From the NCBI RefSeq assembly GCF_018691265.1, contig NW_024881272.1, forward strand, positions 21,317,323 to 21,381,322: DNA of 64,000 bases, in the 5' to 3' direction. Below, in pieces: positions 35,201 through 50,510 of this stretch (position 1 is the stretch's first letter; the number at the start of each line of letters is the position of its first letter). The notes beneath the pieces were generated by a model. It made no database searches. It was not told the origin of the DNA and saw only the letters and a program-made list of their open reading frames with translations. This stretch comes from Tyto alba (taxonomy: Eukaryota > Chordata > Aves > Strigiformes > Tytonidae). A program made the translations under genes and the position numbers.

Positions 35201-38200
35201 AAATGAGCCTGTCTTTTCTGAGGCCTCAATATTTCAGTGGGTTTTTCATTACTGTACCATGTTCTCATGTTTTCATAGAGTTGGACAACCCACTGATATC
35301 TAGCATGATATACCTTTGTGGTAAATATAATCGTAAATAATGCTGTAAATCTCCCTCCCCTGAATATGAGTCTTGGCTGAATGATCAAGACTGTATAAAC
35401 TAACATCATGTTGTAGACCCCATTAAAACAGTAGCTTGGCTTGCCTCTGCAGGTAGGACAAAAAAAATGAAGGGTAACCTGATATCAGCACAATATTTTA
35501 AAATTAAACAGAGGTTTACATCTAAACTGATAGAGCTGGTCTTAATCAGTTGGACTATGAGAACAGAAGAACGAAATTATCCCTCTGTTTCACAATCCAG
35601 AGACAAAAAGGCGAGACAGAAAACGTAGAAGTTTCATATTCTAAAGCTTCCCACAGTTTAACTGTTCAATATATTGTGTTGTACCAAGATATTCTGAAAA
35701 CTAAGCAAATAGAGTTGAAATTGCTTATGAATATAATGCAGGTTTGCGATATTTCAGGCCTGTTATTTACTGAGTATTTGCTGATGTGGTTTTGTTTCAT
35801 AGAACTGCATATTCAGGTATATAATAGTGGTGACACTCAGATTGCATTCAGGTTACATCAGCATATCTAGTGAAAAAGTCTTTTAAGGGAAGAAATATAT
35901 TATTTCACAGTAAAGGATATAAATCTGCCTCTTGATACATAAGTATTAATTTAGGATTGTGAACTTGCACTCTTCAAGGCCTGTGGTGGATAGCAGACTC
36001 TGTGTAGTGGAACAAATTCTGTAATACCTTCACAAGGCTCCTATCCCTGAGGAGCATTGATAATAGGGAGATATATACCTTGCTTTTCAATTACTGAAGC
36101 TGAAAGAGGGTCTTTAGAAAGTCGTGAACAAAAAAATCCCAGCAAGCAGGAGTAAATAGGGAAATCATAACTGAGCTGGCTGTGCAGCAGACTCAACTCT
36201 TGATTGCCTTGTTTTATCTCTCCAAATGACTGTAAATTAAGTTGAATGTGTAACTTTGTTCAACAGGGCACTACTTTACTATAATATCAATAGTCACAGA
36301 ACTTCAGTATGCACATTACTGACATTATGGAAAAGACGTGAATATCTTTTTATCTGATCAATTCAGACTGACTCCTGTTTAGTGTATTTGGGTGAGTTTG
36401 TGGATGACAAAAGGAGTCAGGTAAACGCAACTGGAAGTTTTGTATCTGATGTCTGTAATGAAAAAAAATCCCACGGCAGTGACAGTTTCCAATTTTTTTT
36501 TGCAATAGTTAAAACTTTATACCTGGTTTAGCTAATTAACAGATGTTTCTATCCCTTCAGGGTTGGTGTGGATTGCTATCGTGGCATATTGTTTTCTTTT
36601 TCAACTAAGCATTTTGCTTGAAATATAACTATTTGTTTTCTTTTATTGAAATCTTGGGGTTTTTTCTTGTCCTAGTAGACAAGAGTGCGCTTGTTAAGGA
36701 AAGGTGGCCAAATTTTTCATGAAGTAGTTCAAGAAAGTCTGAATAAGTAAGGTGGAGACTTGTGAATAATCCTTTTGGCTATTAATGGTGCATTGGTCTT
36801 CTCCTGGTAGTGATCTACTCTTCTCTATATCTTAGTGATCTTAGCCATCCCTCAAACCAGAACTACCCTGAACAGCCTTGACTAAGAGGCCACACATTTC
36901 TCCCCATTTATTTTTCTCTCTGAAAAAAAAACATTCATATTAACACTGTAAAAATAGTAGTACTGAATAATATATCTCGTTCCTTCATGACTTGCTATCT
37001 ATCATTCCTTTTCTTTATGGAGAGTTAAGAACAACCTAATCCATTAAAATAACATTAGACAAATATAACCATGTAAAAGTTATCTATGCTGTGCTATTAG
37101 AATAATTTCCTTTTGAATGCTATATTGATTCTTCTGGCCACTAGGGGAAAAAAGTTGCATTGGAGGTAGAGTGCTTGACCATACAAGTGTCTTATCTTAT
37201 TCTCAGATAGTGATGTAGGTGGTACTGTGTAAACAAGATAGTTATTTGGCTGATTACAATAGGTTATCACAAAATCCATAATTTATTTTTCACCATAAAT
37301 ATTAGAAGCTGTACATCCATTAATAAGAAACTGTTGTGAAAAGGCTTAGAATGTGAACAAAGAGAAAGAAAAGCTGTGAGAAACATTCTTATCCTTATTG
37401 CATAGGTAGAAAAAAAGAAAAGAAACAGCTCTTATCATTTGAACAGCGTATGTAAAAGATTACAGTCTTCCTAAGCTATCTCCCTCAGTAACCTCATTTA
37501 TTTGCTGTGGAAATTGGACAGGACACTTCTTGTCTCTGAGTGTCTGTTTTCTGCTAACTTCACCACTTCTGTTAGCTAGTTGGTCTTCAGTAAGTGAATT
37601 TTGATCTCCAGGGCCCTGTGAAGAACAAAACAAACTGAAACCATGACTGGCATCCCATCACCTAGTGGTAATTCTTCTTGATTTGCAAAATAATTTGCTA
37701 AAAATGACCTCTGTCTAGATGTGGGATTTTTTTATATTCAGTGACTTAGTATGTGAGCTCTTACTTCATTATGCCAGCATCATATCTTGGAGGTGCAGTT
37801 CTGAACTGTCTCACCAGGTAACTACCAAACTTGAGTGGAATTTTTTGGTCTATTTGCCTCTTGAATTTCTTGTTTTACATAGTATTCCTAATTTCTTTCA
37901 TACATTATGAATTATTTTCTCCATAAATACCTTTTTCTATCTTAGCTTGTTTATTTAACTTTCCTTAGTATGAACACTCACCAGTAGTTATTTCCCTTAT
38001 TGATTTTACCTCAGTGATTTCCAAAGAAAAGAAGTGTTTACATAGGATTCTTGATATATGTTCTAAATACAAATATGAATGAAAACAGATGTGTTCCCTC
38101 ACTGAAAAAAAAATATATCAGATGATGAGGACTCCAAACTGAAGTAAATAACTATGACTTGACTGCTCCTTTATGCATCATGGCAAACTTTATCTCCCCA

Positions 38201-40039
38201 CGTTCTCAGAAGCAAAACTGGCATCAGCACTGATTTTCCCCTAGCTTATGATCAGGTGGCAGTCTTGTCCTTTTAACATTTAATTATTATTTGCAACCTT
38301 GTGACCATATGTGTCTCTATCAATTATGAATATGATGAAAATACTAACTCAGAAGCACTGGATGATGATGCAGTGTTGGCTTTCCAAATGTAAAAATGGC
38401 CTAAAATAATGACTCTGAGATTTTAGTTCTAGTCATTTCAGGCAGGTTAGGTCATAAGTCTAATGACAGCAAAACTATTAACACTGTCAAGATTACTACC
38501 CCTTTAAAATAGTCTGCCTTAGTATACATTTGATTAAATGAGAAACACTGTTCCTTTTCCCAGAATCCCAGGCTGGCAGTGTCAATCTTAGTTGTGTTAG
38601 AGGATACTTTAGTGTAGACTTCTGTATCACCACAGACACACTGTCAATATTCATGTCCTTGTATGGAAACTTGCTAGTGTACGATGGGAGGAACGTGACA
38701 AATGAAATATGTTCTTGCTAAGGTATCAATAATCATTTTTCCCTTCTTCTTCCCACCCACCCCCCATTGCAATGGCTAGCTCAACCAGCTGGGCTATTTA
38801 ACACCTACACCAATGATACCTTTTATTGCCTCTTTATCTTGAGAGCATATACGCTTGCAGTCATTCAAAAATTTAGTCCATACTGTGTGATGACATCAAA
38901 GGTATAATGAGCAGCAAATCTAGACACTTAAATGTACATTTCAGATTTCACTGAAATACATACTGAAAGTGAGATCCAACTTTTTTACAAAGTAATCATA
39001 ACTGGTTTGAACTACAGTATTATATGATTACAACTGTGGCAGTTACAGACAAATTTTAAAATAGACACAAAAGAAAATTTCATTTTTATTTGTTTTTAAG
39101 TGGACATTTGATTTCAGCTTCACAAAGACCAGGTTTAGCATGTGAAGCCTGATTCATTTGCAGTGCTTTCATGCTGTCACAACTTGTGGAGCATCAGATT
39201 GGTTGTTCAAGATGTTAGAATGCTAAAATTGTAATTTCAATTTTTCTGCATGTCTTCTTAAATTCTTTTTAATGGTGTGGCTACACTGGACACAGCATAA
39301 ATAAATAAAAGCAAAACAGGATTTGCATTTAGAATGCTCTAAAATAATGTATTCTTTTGGGTATACTTATAAAGGTACCATATATCCATTTGTTTAAATC
39401 AAGATAAGAATATGGAAAGCAAAGCAATTTGATTAGGTATTAAATTCAAAATGTTACAAGAATGTGGTCTAACAGCCAGTAGGAACTTAAGTGAGGCTAC
39501 TTATATGGCACTGTCTAGAGTGGAAAATTAAAATGACAGGTTTAAGAGATAAAGACAATCTTGTTCTTATTCAGCTTCAGGGTCCCTGCCAGTTTCTCTC
39601 TTATGAGGTGTAATGTAATTTTACATGCACATCTACTATAAACAGTAAGACTTTTATAGATATGTCAAAAGGATACCATTTGATGTGAAATAAAATAAAT
39701 TAAAACCTTGTAAAAGTTCTATAATTTATTCTTATAGGCATTTCCCTCTGAGAGACATGGAGCAAAAAGTAAAGCCTGTATATTTTACCTAGTGTATAGT
39801 CAAGGTAATAAACTATAGTTTTCAATTATGGAAGATAAAAATTCTGCCCTTAGCTAAGCTAATAAACAGTGTCATTAAAGCTTATGCAATTTTAATTAAT
39901 GAATATCTAAAGTTTTTAGAGCATTTCATTTCTGGTTAATAGGTCTCAGTGACATACATGTGAGTATGCAACTTGCCTTTTCCTCTTTTCCTTTAGGTTA
40001 CTTTCACCTTGTTCGGATCTCAAAGTTGTAAATAGTTAC

Positions 40040-40066
40040 TTTTTTTTTTTTTTTTTTCTTTTTTTT
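40040..40066 (+). repeat. Long T run
   Basis: T18, one C, then T8. No target duplication or body of a retroposed element is recognised beside it. Confidence 0.7.
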
Positions 40067-43000
40067 CACCCACCTTCTTTCTCATCTGACTCAATCATTA
40101 CTTGATTTTCTCACAATTATGAAGAAATTCCACTTGAGGCTACAATAGGTGTTTGCCAACTTCCTCTAAAACAAGACAGCCTCCTCCCATCTCCTTCTGA
40201 CAATGACATCAGAAAAACATTTATGGTTTAGAGATACTTGGCAAGTAACTGCATTCCTTTCCTATCAAGTTTTACGGCTTTTATACAGCCAGCACAGCCC
40301 ACTTAATCTCATACTCATTCTATACATACTTTTTTACTGGTATTTTCCTCCATACCCTCTTATAATTAGGAACTAGGCCCCTGAGGGCCCAATTAGCCAA
40401 CATGTGAATGTAATTATAACCCTTGAAAATGTTTTTTTCCATGTGTGTCTGTGATATGACTTTGACCATGCATAATGTGAACCCACTCACAAGGAAAGTT
40501 AATCCCCTAATCATTTGTAGAGAGAGTTTTTTTCAGATTTATAAGAGGAATACAAATGGTTATAGAATTATCATAGTCTGGGTAGTGTAGTAAATATGTA
40601 GTGCTCCTGTGGCAATACTGAAGAAATAATCCAAGTTTCAGAATTCTTTAGTACCTCTCTATTTCCATTGAATTATATGTTCTGTGACCCCGATAATGTG
40701 TCAATAATACCTGGATTTACTTTGCTTCTGGGATTTTAAAATTTTACTTAAATATTTGAGATTTAACCTGCACATTATTTCCACCCTTCTCTGAGGCAAT
40801 GGGTTACAGAAACTTCCATTCTCAGGCTCTAGAACGTGTCGAAAGTAAAAGCCAATTTTTTTAAAATGCTATTCCAAATATATTCTGAAGTCTGTTTCCT
40901 TCACATTATTTTTGTGATGCTCTCTGAATTAATGGTGACAAATCTCCCAAGGGTCTGGATACTTTTATTTTGCTTCCTACAGTTGGGTAAAAATTTTATT
41001 GAAAAAAATTTCAGTTTTGTTTTTTTTTTTTTTTTTTTAAGGACTGTTACTGAAATGAATAATAAACATTAACTTGAGTGGACAAGCAAGTCTGGTACAG
41101 AATTAGAAGTCTTCTAGGCTAATACCTGGGGGTTTTATGCTGGCTTCCTTACTATATGTCTACAAGATACAAAACCCCACAAGAAAATAAATCTCTTCAA
41201 CAGTAATATCTAGCACTATGTCGGTAATGTCCTTACTGGGTTTGACTTGGTTAGGAAAAAAGTCATGTGCCTGCTGAAAAGAGAAATGACATTTTTTCTT
41301 TGGAAAGATGATTATCTCTGTATACAAATATTGTACAAAATTTATATGGGAAACCAAATAAACCAAACTCGTGAGAATATATCAAAGCTAACAAACTTGC
41401 ATTGATAGCTTTGTTGTCAAAATGGCCTATTATTGGATCTTTCTTGTCTGTAGGGTTTAGGGTATTTTAACTTCATCTCTAAGGACATTTAATCATAAAA
41501 TGACAAAAGAGTCCTAGAAATGTGTGGCTGTTTAAATTGACTCCTCTGAGATGTAAGAGGCTGGCATTATGGAAGAGCCTTGGTGTATCAAAACTACTTA
41601 TGGTTGGCACCTTCCATTTTCATTAAAAATGAAGGTCTACAGCAGATGGGCTTTGAAGATATTTTTAAGATTTACGTGCCAGCCCATGGGAGGGCTCCAG
41701 TGCAAACAGTTCCTTAACAGAGAGTCAGAGCATGCTAGGTCAGGGGAGGGGAATGGACAGCCTGTTTGTTATACATTAGGATCCTTTCATGCATTTGATG
41801 GTGTTAAATTTAATTCTTCCTGTACAAACAAGTAATTTTAATAGGGGAAGCTTACATCTCTCAAGTGCTTGTCCTGTACCAAATGTAATGTTTAAAGACA
41901 TAATAAAATAAAATGCATGGAAATAAACAACACTCTACAAATAAGGTTTTCAGTCATGTCACATCCTGGCTGCAAACGGTATGTTTGGTCTCAGGATTAA
42001 TTTCTCAGTTTGGGTCTATGCTGAAGCCACGGAACAGGATGGGAAAATTGCCACTGACTTCATTATGTGTCATGAAAATCAGTCCCCTCAGTGATGATAA
42101 CTTCTTTTCAAGGCAGTCTACCAGTGCATGTCATAATATATAAACAAGGGAAACATGGAGCCACTTAAGGATAAATTGTGCCTAAAACTACACTGAAAAG
42201 GCACAGTCCTTTTTAAATTTGTCTTTATGTTACTAGCTAAAAAAAGTTGTTTTTTTCTTTGATTTAACTGAATTAATGATTTATACCAACTATGACCCTT
42301 CAGTATTTAAATACTAAAGCTATCAGGAATCCTTGGAGAGTTGAAAAATGTCAGCAATTTTGACTGCTAATTCTATGAGTTCTGTTTAAGCTTTCACATT
42401 AGATACTTATCAGACTGCTGCAACAGACTGAATCTGCTTTCTATCTTTGAGGTCTGACAAAAAAATCAGTGTCACACCAATGCATCTCCAAATATCCTCT
42501 TTGCTTCCCTCTGATGGTATGAGCCTTCTGTTTCACCACTTAAACTTTCACATTCAATTGGTCTTTGCATGGGTTTTCTGAGAAAATCATTGGTCTTCAC
42601 CACGTATCTGGATGCAAGTCTCAAAAAAGAAATCAAATCAGCCATTTTCTGATCACTCAGGGATATTCTTTGGGACCTCATGGACGTAAGACATTCTTGT
42701 GCATCTTAGCCTGAATTTTTGAATCTTGTAGTTTCAAATTTCTGTAATTTCTGACCCTCATTCCACATCTAAACAATGTCACTCTGTCCTGCTGTGAAAG
42801 CAAAATTATAATTTCCCCTCTATGGTCCCAAAATTCTAAATCATGTCACAAATATATTTCTTGTAGTTTTCAAATTTCTTTATCTTTTTCCTTACCAAAA
42901 CTTCCAGGTTATTTTTTTCCTCTCTTTGGAAATTGGAGTGTGGAAAGACACCAAACTCTTGCAGAGAGGCATGAGAAAATTAGGTCTTCTGAGAAGGATG

Positions 43001-43737
43001 CCTTTTGTTCAAATCTGTTTTAGTCTCTATAGACTACTGTTAAGATTTAGTAGCAGATTTGTTCTCAGATCTATGAAGGTTTATAAAAGCCTTGTCTGTA
43101 AGGCCAAATACCTAGTTGCACATACTTACAGAAATACTGTAATGTTCAAACTCTGTGTCATTAATTCATTAATTCTATATGTTTCCTAAATTACAACAAA
43201 TATCAACTGCACTAATGACAGGGGATTTTTGTGCTGCAGGACAAATCTGTTAAGAAATTTATATAAGACAGTATCATGTAGAATCTTGCTAGTCATTAGA
43301 TCTTTGTGATATTAGGCTGCCTATAAATGAGATACTCTATGTCTTAGTTTAAACAGTTGATGTCTTTTTAGGTTCCTAAGCTGAATAGAAAGATCGTTTG
43401 TAGCTAGGAAGATTTTTAGCTACTGGATATAGATTAAAAATGTTTGATTATGTTTGCTGTCCTTTTAAAAATATGTTTATCTATCTTACATTCACTTTGT
43501 TCTCAGGGTGTTTTAGGGTAGCCCTGTTCATTAAATAGGGCTGTACAATGTTAAGTGCTATAAAACATGTTGCAAAAAGCCTAGAGTACAAAAGGCTGTG
43601 AATCACTTACTGGTAGATAACAGTAATAGTCATGACACAGTTTGGCTCTGATAGTGACCATTTGTGCTACCAGCCCCAATTATATCTGAGTCAGTGACAC
43701 CAATAAAGCAAAGATCTTGTTTGTTTGGTGGATTTTT

Positions 43738-43868
43738 TGTTGTTTTTTTTTTGTTGTTTTTTGTTTTTGTTTTGTTTTTTTTTTTTTGTTTTTTTTGTAA
43801 AGAAACCCCACATTGCTATTTCAGTTAACTTAAAAAAAAAAAAAAAAAAAACAAACAAACAACAAAAA
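43738..43868. repeat. T-rich and A-rich tracts in inverted arrangement
   Basis: About 60 bases that are nearly all T (with scattered G) at 43738-43797 are followed 34 bases later by A20 and an AAAC-type tail at 43832-43868. The tracts are complementary and could fold back. The arrangement may be two oppositely oriented poly(A)-type tails or simple-sequence expansion. Confidence 0.6.
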
Positions 43869-46800
43869 GTAGGGCCCTGAGTTTCTTTAAAGCATTATGA
43901 CACAGAGCCACATCCAGGTCTTGTTTGGGATTTTCTCACAGTGGCCTGCTATGGTATGCCTCCTGTATTATTTGGTGATCACCAGCAATTTTCCTTCCTG
44001 TTTGTAAAATTACAGGTTTCTTCACTTGTCTGGTAAAGAGTTTGTTTGTGTCTCTGTGGATACTCCTCACATTATGCATTTGGACCAGCAGCAATAACTG
44101 TAGCAACAATATGTCTATCAAGAACTGAGGAATCAGCAGAAAAGCAACAGCAAAAGCCAGTTATTCATCATAATCACCATCATTAGCAGAAACATAAGAT
44201 CCAGAATGAATTCCTACAAGACTCATTTGTTTTAAATAGCCAGTGTTTTGGATGGGTAGTGTGTTGTTTTTGTAAGACTTCCTCATGCACTTACAGGAAG
44301 AAAAATGTATCTGTTTTGCGAAGGGAGGTGGTTGAGCTTTTTTGAGGTGTGGTGGTTGTCATTGTTTTAAGCTAGAATAGGTATTTTTATTGTTTTTATG
44401 CAAAGGGACATCATTTCTCCATTAAAAGAAAGACTAAGTATAAGTTAGTACTTGTATAGTAACAGTTTTGTGTAATAAAATACTAATTTTAGGGAATGGA
44501 AGATTAATTTATCGACACTGAACTTTAAGTTACTTATGTAATGAGTGGAGAAAAGTAAGATCCTGAGTGACTTAAATCACTATTTAGGGAAGCCATTCTG
44601 TCTCCTTTGGCTATGAAGATATCTTCACTCTGTTAGATGTTACTAATAATAGCAGAAGCGTCCCCTTTTGCATTAATGAAGTTCTAGCTATGCATGCAAG
44701 CATACATTTTATGGGTGAAACTTTATCAACAATGTATATAGATTGTAACACAAAAATGAGGCTCAGCATTCTAAATTCTAGGGTATAGTAAGAAAAAAAC
44801 AAAAGGAAAATGTCACCAGAGCTGAAAAATCTACAACATTGACATTAGACGGGAAAAATGACATCTTAATTGAGATTTCAGCTGCACAAAATGTGGAATA
44901 GTAAGGAACAAAAAGTCTTGTAAGATTTACTTCTAATCATAGAACAACTGTATTACTAAGGTTAAAGTATAGTGAACAAGCAAATAGGCTCTTCTGTGTG
45001 AATTAAGTAAAGGATTCTCCCTTAGTTTTCTGGATTGCAACAGTCCTTAAAATAGATGAAATAAACAGCAGCTAACAGGGAGGAACCTGACTAGAAAAGA
45101 GGAACCCATGCTGAGATTCATGCTGCTTCTATTGGCTCAGCTACTTCTGAACTACATTGCAAGTGCTACAAACCAGCACTCCATTTGAGTTGGGCTTTTT
45201 CTGACATGGTGTTTCTTTGTTCTTATTTTAAGTAGGGGATGGATTTTCTATTTGGAGTTGACTTTGACTCAGAACATGACCAATTCTCATTCCTCCCTAA
45301 GGACTGCATTGTTTGCCTAGAGGTTTTATTTCCAATTTGTAAATTCATAGAAACACAAAACCTACAAATATTTGCTGCTACAAATATATTGCGGAGTCTC
45401 ACAAAGTTCTCTTGGGAGTTTACCCGGGACCTGTCTGTGATTAAAATAAAAAAATACTGAATTTAACTGGAGACTAAGAATCAAGCCACTGTCCATTCTA
45501 CTGCAGAGAAAGGTTGTGTAGTGTATTAATTCCAAGATGTGCATGCATAACATTTGAATTTGTTAAAGCATTAATATTAACATTTTAATTACTGATGAAT
45601 CTATAAATATTTATTAAACAAGGTTCACATGTTTTCAGTGCTCTTTGTTCTCACTGGGCCAGAGCTTGACCAAAGGAACCTAGTGAACAAGTGTTTCTCA
45701 GGTGCAAATATTACTCTTCAAAAAGTGCAGAATTTTAAGTGCTCCCTGTCCCATGCCTATAGGGTCATGCCATCACAGTCTTCCAGACAAGTGCATTGGA
45801 ATCAAAGACAAATTACCTCAAAAAGAACATTCTAGAGGAATGGTTTAAAATTCTTTCTAAGGAAAAGAATCATATCTGATAAATCCTATCAGCTTCCTTA
45901 ATATTAGCTGTTCTTGGAATTTAAAATGGAACAATTTATCAGCCTCCTAACACTGTGAATCTTCAAGTACCTTGTGTGAACCTATTTACACACTTTTCAA
46001 AGAATGACAGTTTAAAAAGACATTAATCTAATGCATTATACAAAATTAAATATTTGGAAAAAACTCCAAACACAAGCAATGGAGTGTTCTCAAACTCTAA
46101 TATCTGAATACTAGAGAGACTTCGATTGCTAAAAGGGTGGAGAATAAGGCACATGATGAAAGTGTGTTCAGAAATAATGAAAGGCATAGTGAACACTGAT
46201 CAGTTCTTCTCTGATCAAATATTTTATTAGAGTAAGGGGATCTCTACTGAAATCAGTTCACAGCAAAGTTAAATTTTATATTTTTTACATGAGGTATAAT
46301 CACTGTAAAAGTAGCATCTATTGCTTTAGCATTTCATAGACTTGAAAAGTGATGACTGCGTGAATTTACCTAGCATAGACAACTGTACTTAAACAATCAA
46401 GTAATAAAAATGCATATCACAAAAAAATGAACCACGTTACAGTTTATTTAACTACTAGCTTATACAATCATACATGGATACTAATTTAAAATAACTATAT
46501 TTTAGTTATCTACACATGAATAAATGTGTTCTCTCACTTTGATATATGTTGACTGAACCCAGTCATGGTTTCACACAGTATAGCTTTATAAATAGACTTT
46601 ATTGTCATGTTTTTAATGTCTTTCATTTCAAGTGTCTGAACATGCCATCAGCATTCAATGTCTTTAGTAAAATATACTTACTTTTCTCTATACATACAGG
46701 TAAATATTGAGGTGCAAAAAATTACTAGCTTTTTTATATGTATTTCATATTCAAATGCTCTTTTATACTGTTCCTTAAATATGTTAAAGTGATGTTAAAT

Positions 46801-49800
46801 ATTTTAAATTTGCTGTGAAATTCATCATTAGTAAATACAAAATTAAGTAGTATTTGAGAACTGTAGTCCTAGTGAGATCCCAACTATGAGCATATACAAA
46901 CACTGATAAGGGGTATTGATCACTTTTAGCATCATAGGAATTTCTCTTCTGTTCACTTTCATTTTTTCATTTAACAGGCTCATAAAATAGTACCAAATGT
47001 TGAAATTGGCACATGATTGAGATCAAATACTGTGTTTTTTTATTTGTATAACAAAAAATCTGAAACATGCCCCTTAAAAAACATGGATTGTATGACTTAA
47101 AAGCTCCTGTTTGCCCTAAATAGTTCTTGAATCATACCACAGAGGTGTAAGTGGGTTGAATTAAATTAAATGAATTATTATGATCAATCATGTTTCATAT
47201 GGTAGTGTCCAAGTAGCAACTATTGTGGTAGATGAGGTACAGAAGCAGAGGAGCAAATGCTTTTCCTAAGATGTTTATAATCTAGTGGATGAGATGGAAA
47301 ATATGGGTGATGGAAAAGATTTAGCACAAATGAGTGAATATAGAGATGGTAGGAAGTGGATACAATTCGCTAAATATTTTTATATGAAAAGAAATTAAGG
47401 ATTTATCAGTAGAGGATCAACTGAAAATAACATGCAAGAAAAGTGAGTAAGTTCTATAAGTGTGAGGTAGGAGGACGGAAAAGGGAAGATGGAGGCAGCA
47501 TGGTAGGGATAGTGTGTGTGTGGGGAAAGTCTGAAGGAAACATTAAGATATCTCTAATTTACTAATTTTTTAAGAATACATGTTTATTAAGTGATCTACA
47601 TACACAATCTGCAGATGTGGCTCAGCTGCCTCTTCAGAATAGTACAGGCATTTTTCACTGGGGAAGCTTAAGTGGTTGCAAAATATATGCTTCAGAAATT
47701 TTGGAGATCTCTTAGCTAAACCGCAATAATGTTTTACTTTCAGAAACTGAAAAAGAAATATAAATAATAAATAATGTTGAGTTCTATCCATGGGTATTTG
47801 ACCAGAAAGTAGATTCAAATCTTAAAATACTGCTGAAGTTATCAAGGAAAAAAGTCAAGTGGAAGGGCTGAAACCAATCAAAGCTTTCAGTGTCAGGCAG
47901 CAGTATTTTCTCTAGAGCTAATCTATGCATGTTGCATTTATCATCTAAACAGCTTTGGTACTACAACTGGTGATGATATTATATGGCCAAAAGAAAGAGA
48001 GAAAAAATCATAGAGATGATCACTTTTCTGCTTTCTCCCTTCTCCTTTTCTTCTTGGAATTCTATTTACATTGCACTCACATTTTTAAAGAAATGGAAAG
48101 CAAAAAGGGACAAGATTCCAAATTTGACATCAGTCTTTATATCACCTCTTTTTTTCTCTTTGTTTTCTGCAACACTGTTTTAATTTTAGAAAGGAATTCT
48201 AAACTGACATTTAAATGGTGGCAGGGCAATTCTCATTCTCTGCCTTGTGAAACGGTCTCTGAAATGTACAATTATGCTGTCATCTTTAGCACTCCACGTT
48301 GGACAGAGTTTAATTATTAATGTGTTTCCCTCAGAGAATGACTCGATCATGTCACAACTCTAGACAAATACAGCTAATGCAAAATCATAAAATATTCACT
48401 TGAATACTGCTGAACTGACAGAAAATTAATTCTATGAACACTTTTAATATTACCAGAAAATTAGTTTCAAACGCATAAGACTGAAATAAATGTGTTCATA
48501 ATTTGCTCAAGGGTAACGTTCATCTTGCAATCAGTTGGTGTCTTTTTATAAATGTTACAAGTATTCAACATGGCTTTATGATAAAGAGTACAGATAATGT
48601 AATGTATTATTTGTAGAAAATATTTCCTTTGTAAACAGGGAGTGAAGAATTGCTCTCTCAGAAATATTTAAACTCTATAAATATTCTTCAATTTATCATT
48701 TTGTGATACCAAAAATACACCTATTTTTGAGTAGTCCCAGGAGGGAGTAGGAGCTCAGGAATTTTGTAATAATGACATGATAGTCTTTCACATCTAAATT
48801 ATTAGGTTGAGTTTTATTAGCCAGATTGGAAGTGACTGAAAGTCATTACCACTCTAAAAGTTGCAACCAACATAGTCAGTGGAAAAGGAGCAGCCTCTCC
48901 TTACAGGCAAATGTCTTTGTAGCAAACATCACTATCACAGTGTACTTTCCATCTGGATGAATAAAAATGCAGATTAATTGTGACAATTTGCATGAACAGA
49001 AACAGCAAGTTCAGTTGTTGTTACTTGTGGCATATCATTTGCAATCATTTGGAGAGCCTAAAACCTAAAGAAAACCATTTCCAACAAAAATAATTATGGT
49101 CTAAAATGTCAACAAATGTGTGTGCTACATGCTTTCACCATTTCCTGTGTCTGTTTTTAAGTGTTTGTTTCTGGTCTGGCTTTCTATCTGATTAATCATC
49201 CTGACTGATGACTTGTGAAATCACATACATAGGGTTATCATCAGGAGCTTGAGTGACAATAGCAAGCAAGTAAATGCTTGAGTTGACTACTTGTCACTAA
49301 ACCCGGACTGGAGATTTTATCTCTTAGGCTACATGGCAGATAGTCCTGAACAACCACAGGCCCTGGCACAGGAGTCATTTTCAACCAGGAAAAAGTATAT
49401 GGAATAAATGTTATTCACAATGAATAATTTAACAACTCTCCTGGGCACCTTTGGAAAGTTTCCTCAAAGAGGTCTAGTATTAAATCACCATGGAGACTAA
49501 ATTGTTTTTCAGGGCTAATCCTGTATTCCTTTTTGCAACACTAACCAAGGTTATGTAAAATGTGGAGAATTAATATAGTAGAGCCACATTTAACAGGGAG
49601 AGGTGGTATTATAGCTAACAAGAGAGTAAGGACCATCCCAGATGCAGTCTGCTGTTCTTAAATTATACAGGGTGAGGTAGCTTACCAAAATATTAGAGAT
49701 GATGACAAGGATATCAAAGATTGTTTCTGTATTTCATAGGTGGAGAGGTTGTTTCTGACCACTGTTTTGAAGAGCTACAGAAGAGGACAGGGGAGGAAGG

Positions 49801-50505
49801 ACTGAGTCCCAATGATGTCATGTTCTACCAACAGAAAGCCCAAATATCTATTTATCTATATTTCTGGAAGACATTTCAATGAAGAAAAAGAGGTACCTTC
49901 AATTTTCCAAAGCAGTTCATCTGGAAATTCCCCAAACACTATATCTATGTACAAAACAAGGTCTTTTTACATTTTGGCTGCAGCATTGGAAACTGAAGAC
50001 TAGAAAAATATCCTCAGAACATATTTTCTGCTCTGTTTGCATGGCTGCATAATAAATAAACCATTAAAATATGCAGTGTCATTAGTGAACACCAGTGGAT
50101 TGCAGTTTAACTGCTTAAACTTTTTATCAAAAATTAGAGGAGATGAGAGTATTCATTATGCTATAATGTTGCTTCCTATCATGACAAATAGGACTAGTTC
50201 TTAGAATTAAGATCTCTGTATAATAGGGAAAGTACAGTACAGTACTAAGGGTATTTGCACTCTGTGGGAAGAAAAATCCAGCAGATTACATGATAATAAA
50301 GAAAGCAGGCAGGAGACAATAACTATCTCCAGCTGCACTTTGGGTTTCAGTTGAAGCTGTCATAAAATAAAATTTAAAACGCACACATCATGTGAAAACA
50401 TGAAGTTTGCATGCTAAAACACACTCCAAACTAATACTAACTTTTCTTGAGTTTTTTTTTTTTTGTATTTCCTAGTAAGTGTTTGTTTTCTAATACCTTG
50501 TCTTT
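43869..50505. other. AT-rich host DNA, no recognised gene
   Basis: Nothing is recognisable beyond short homopolymers. Open frames up to 121 codons (47955-48320) lack family signals. Confidence 0.55.
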
Positions 50506-50510
50506 GTGGT
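50506..50510. repeat. Left target duplication of solo LTR (GTGGT)
   Basis: An exact match to 50982-50986. Confidence 0.9.

Larger units (their letters stand above)
32004..43737. other. AT-rich host DNA, no recognised gene
   Basis: No gene is recognised. Notable small items are a 33-bp period duplication (32159-32218), a T-run plus acceptor-like site (about 32583-32606), T runs at 40040-40066 and about 41021-41038, and a slightly more GC-rich patch at 33000-33240 without gene character. Confidence 0.55.
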
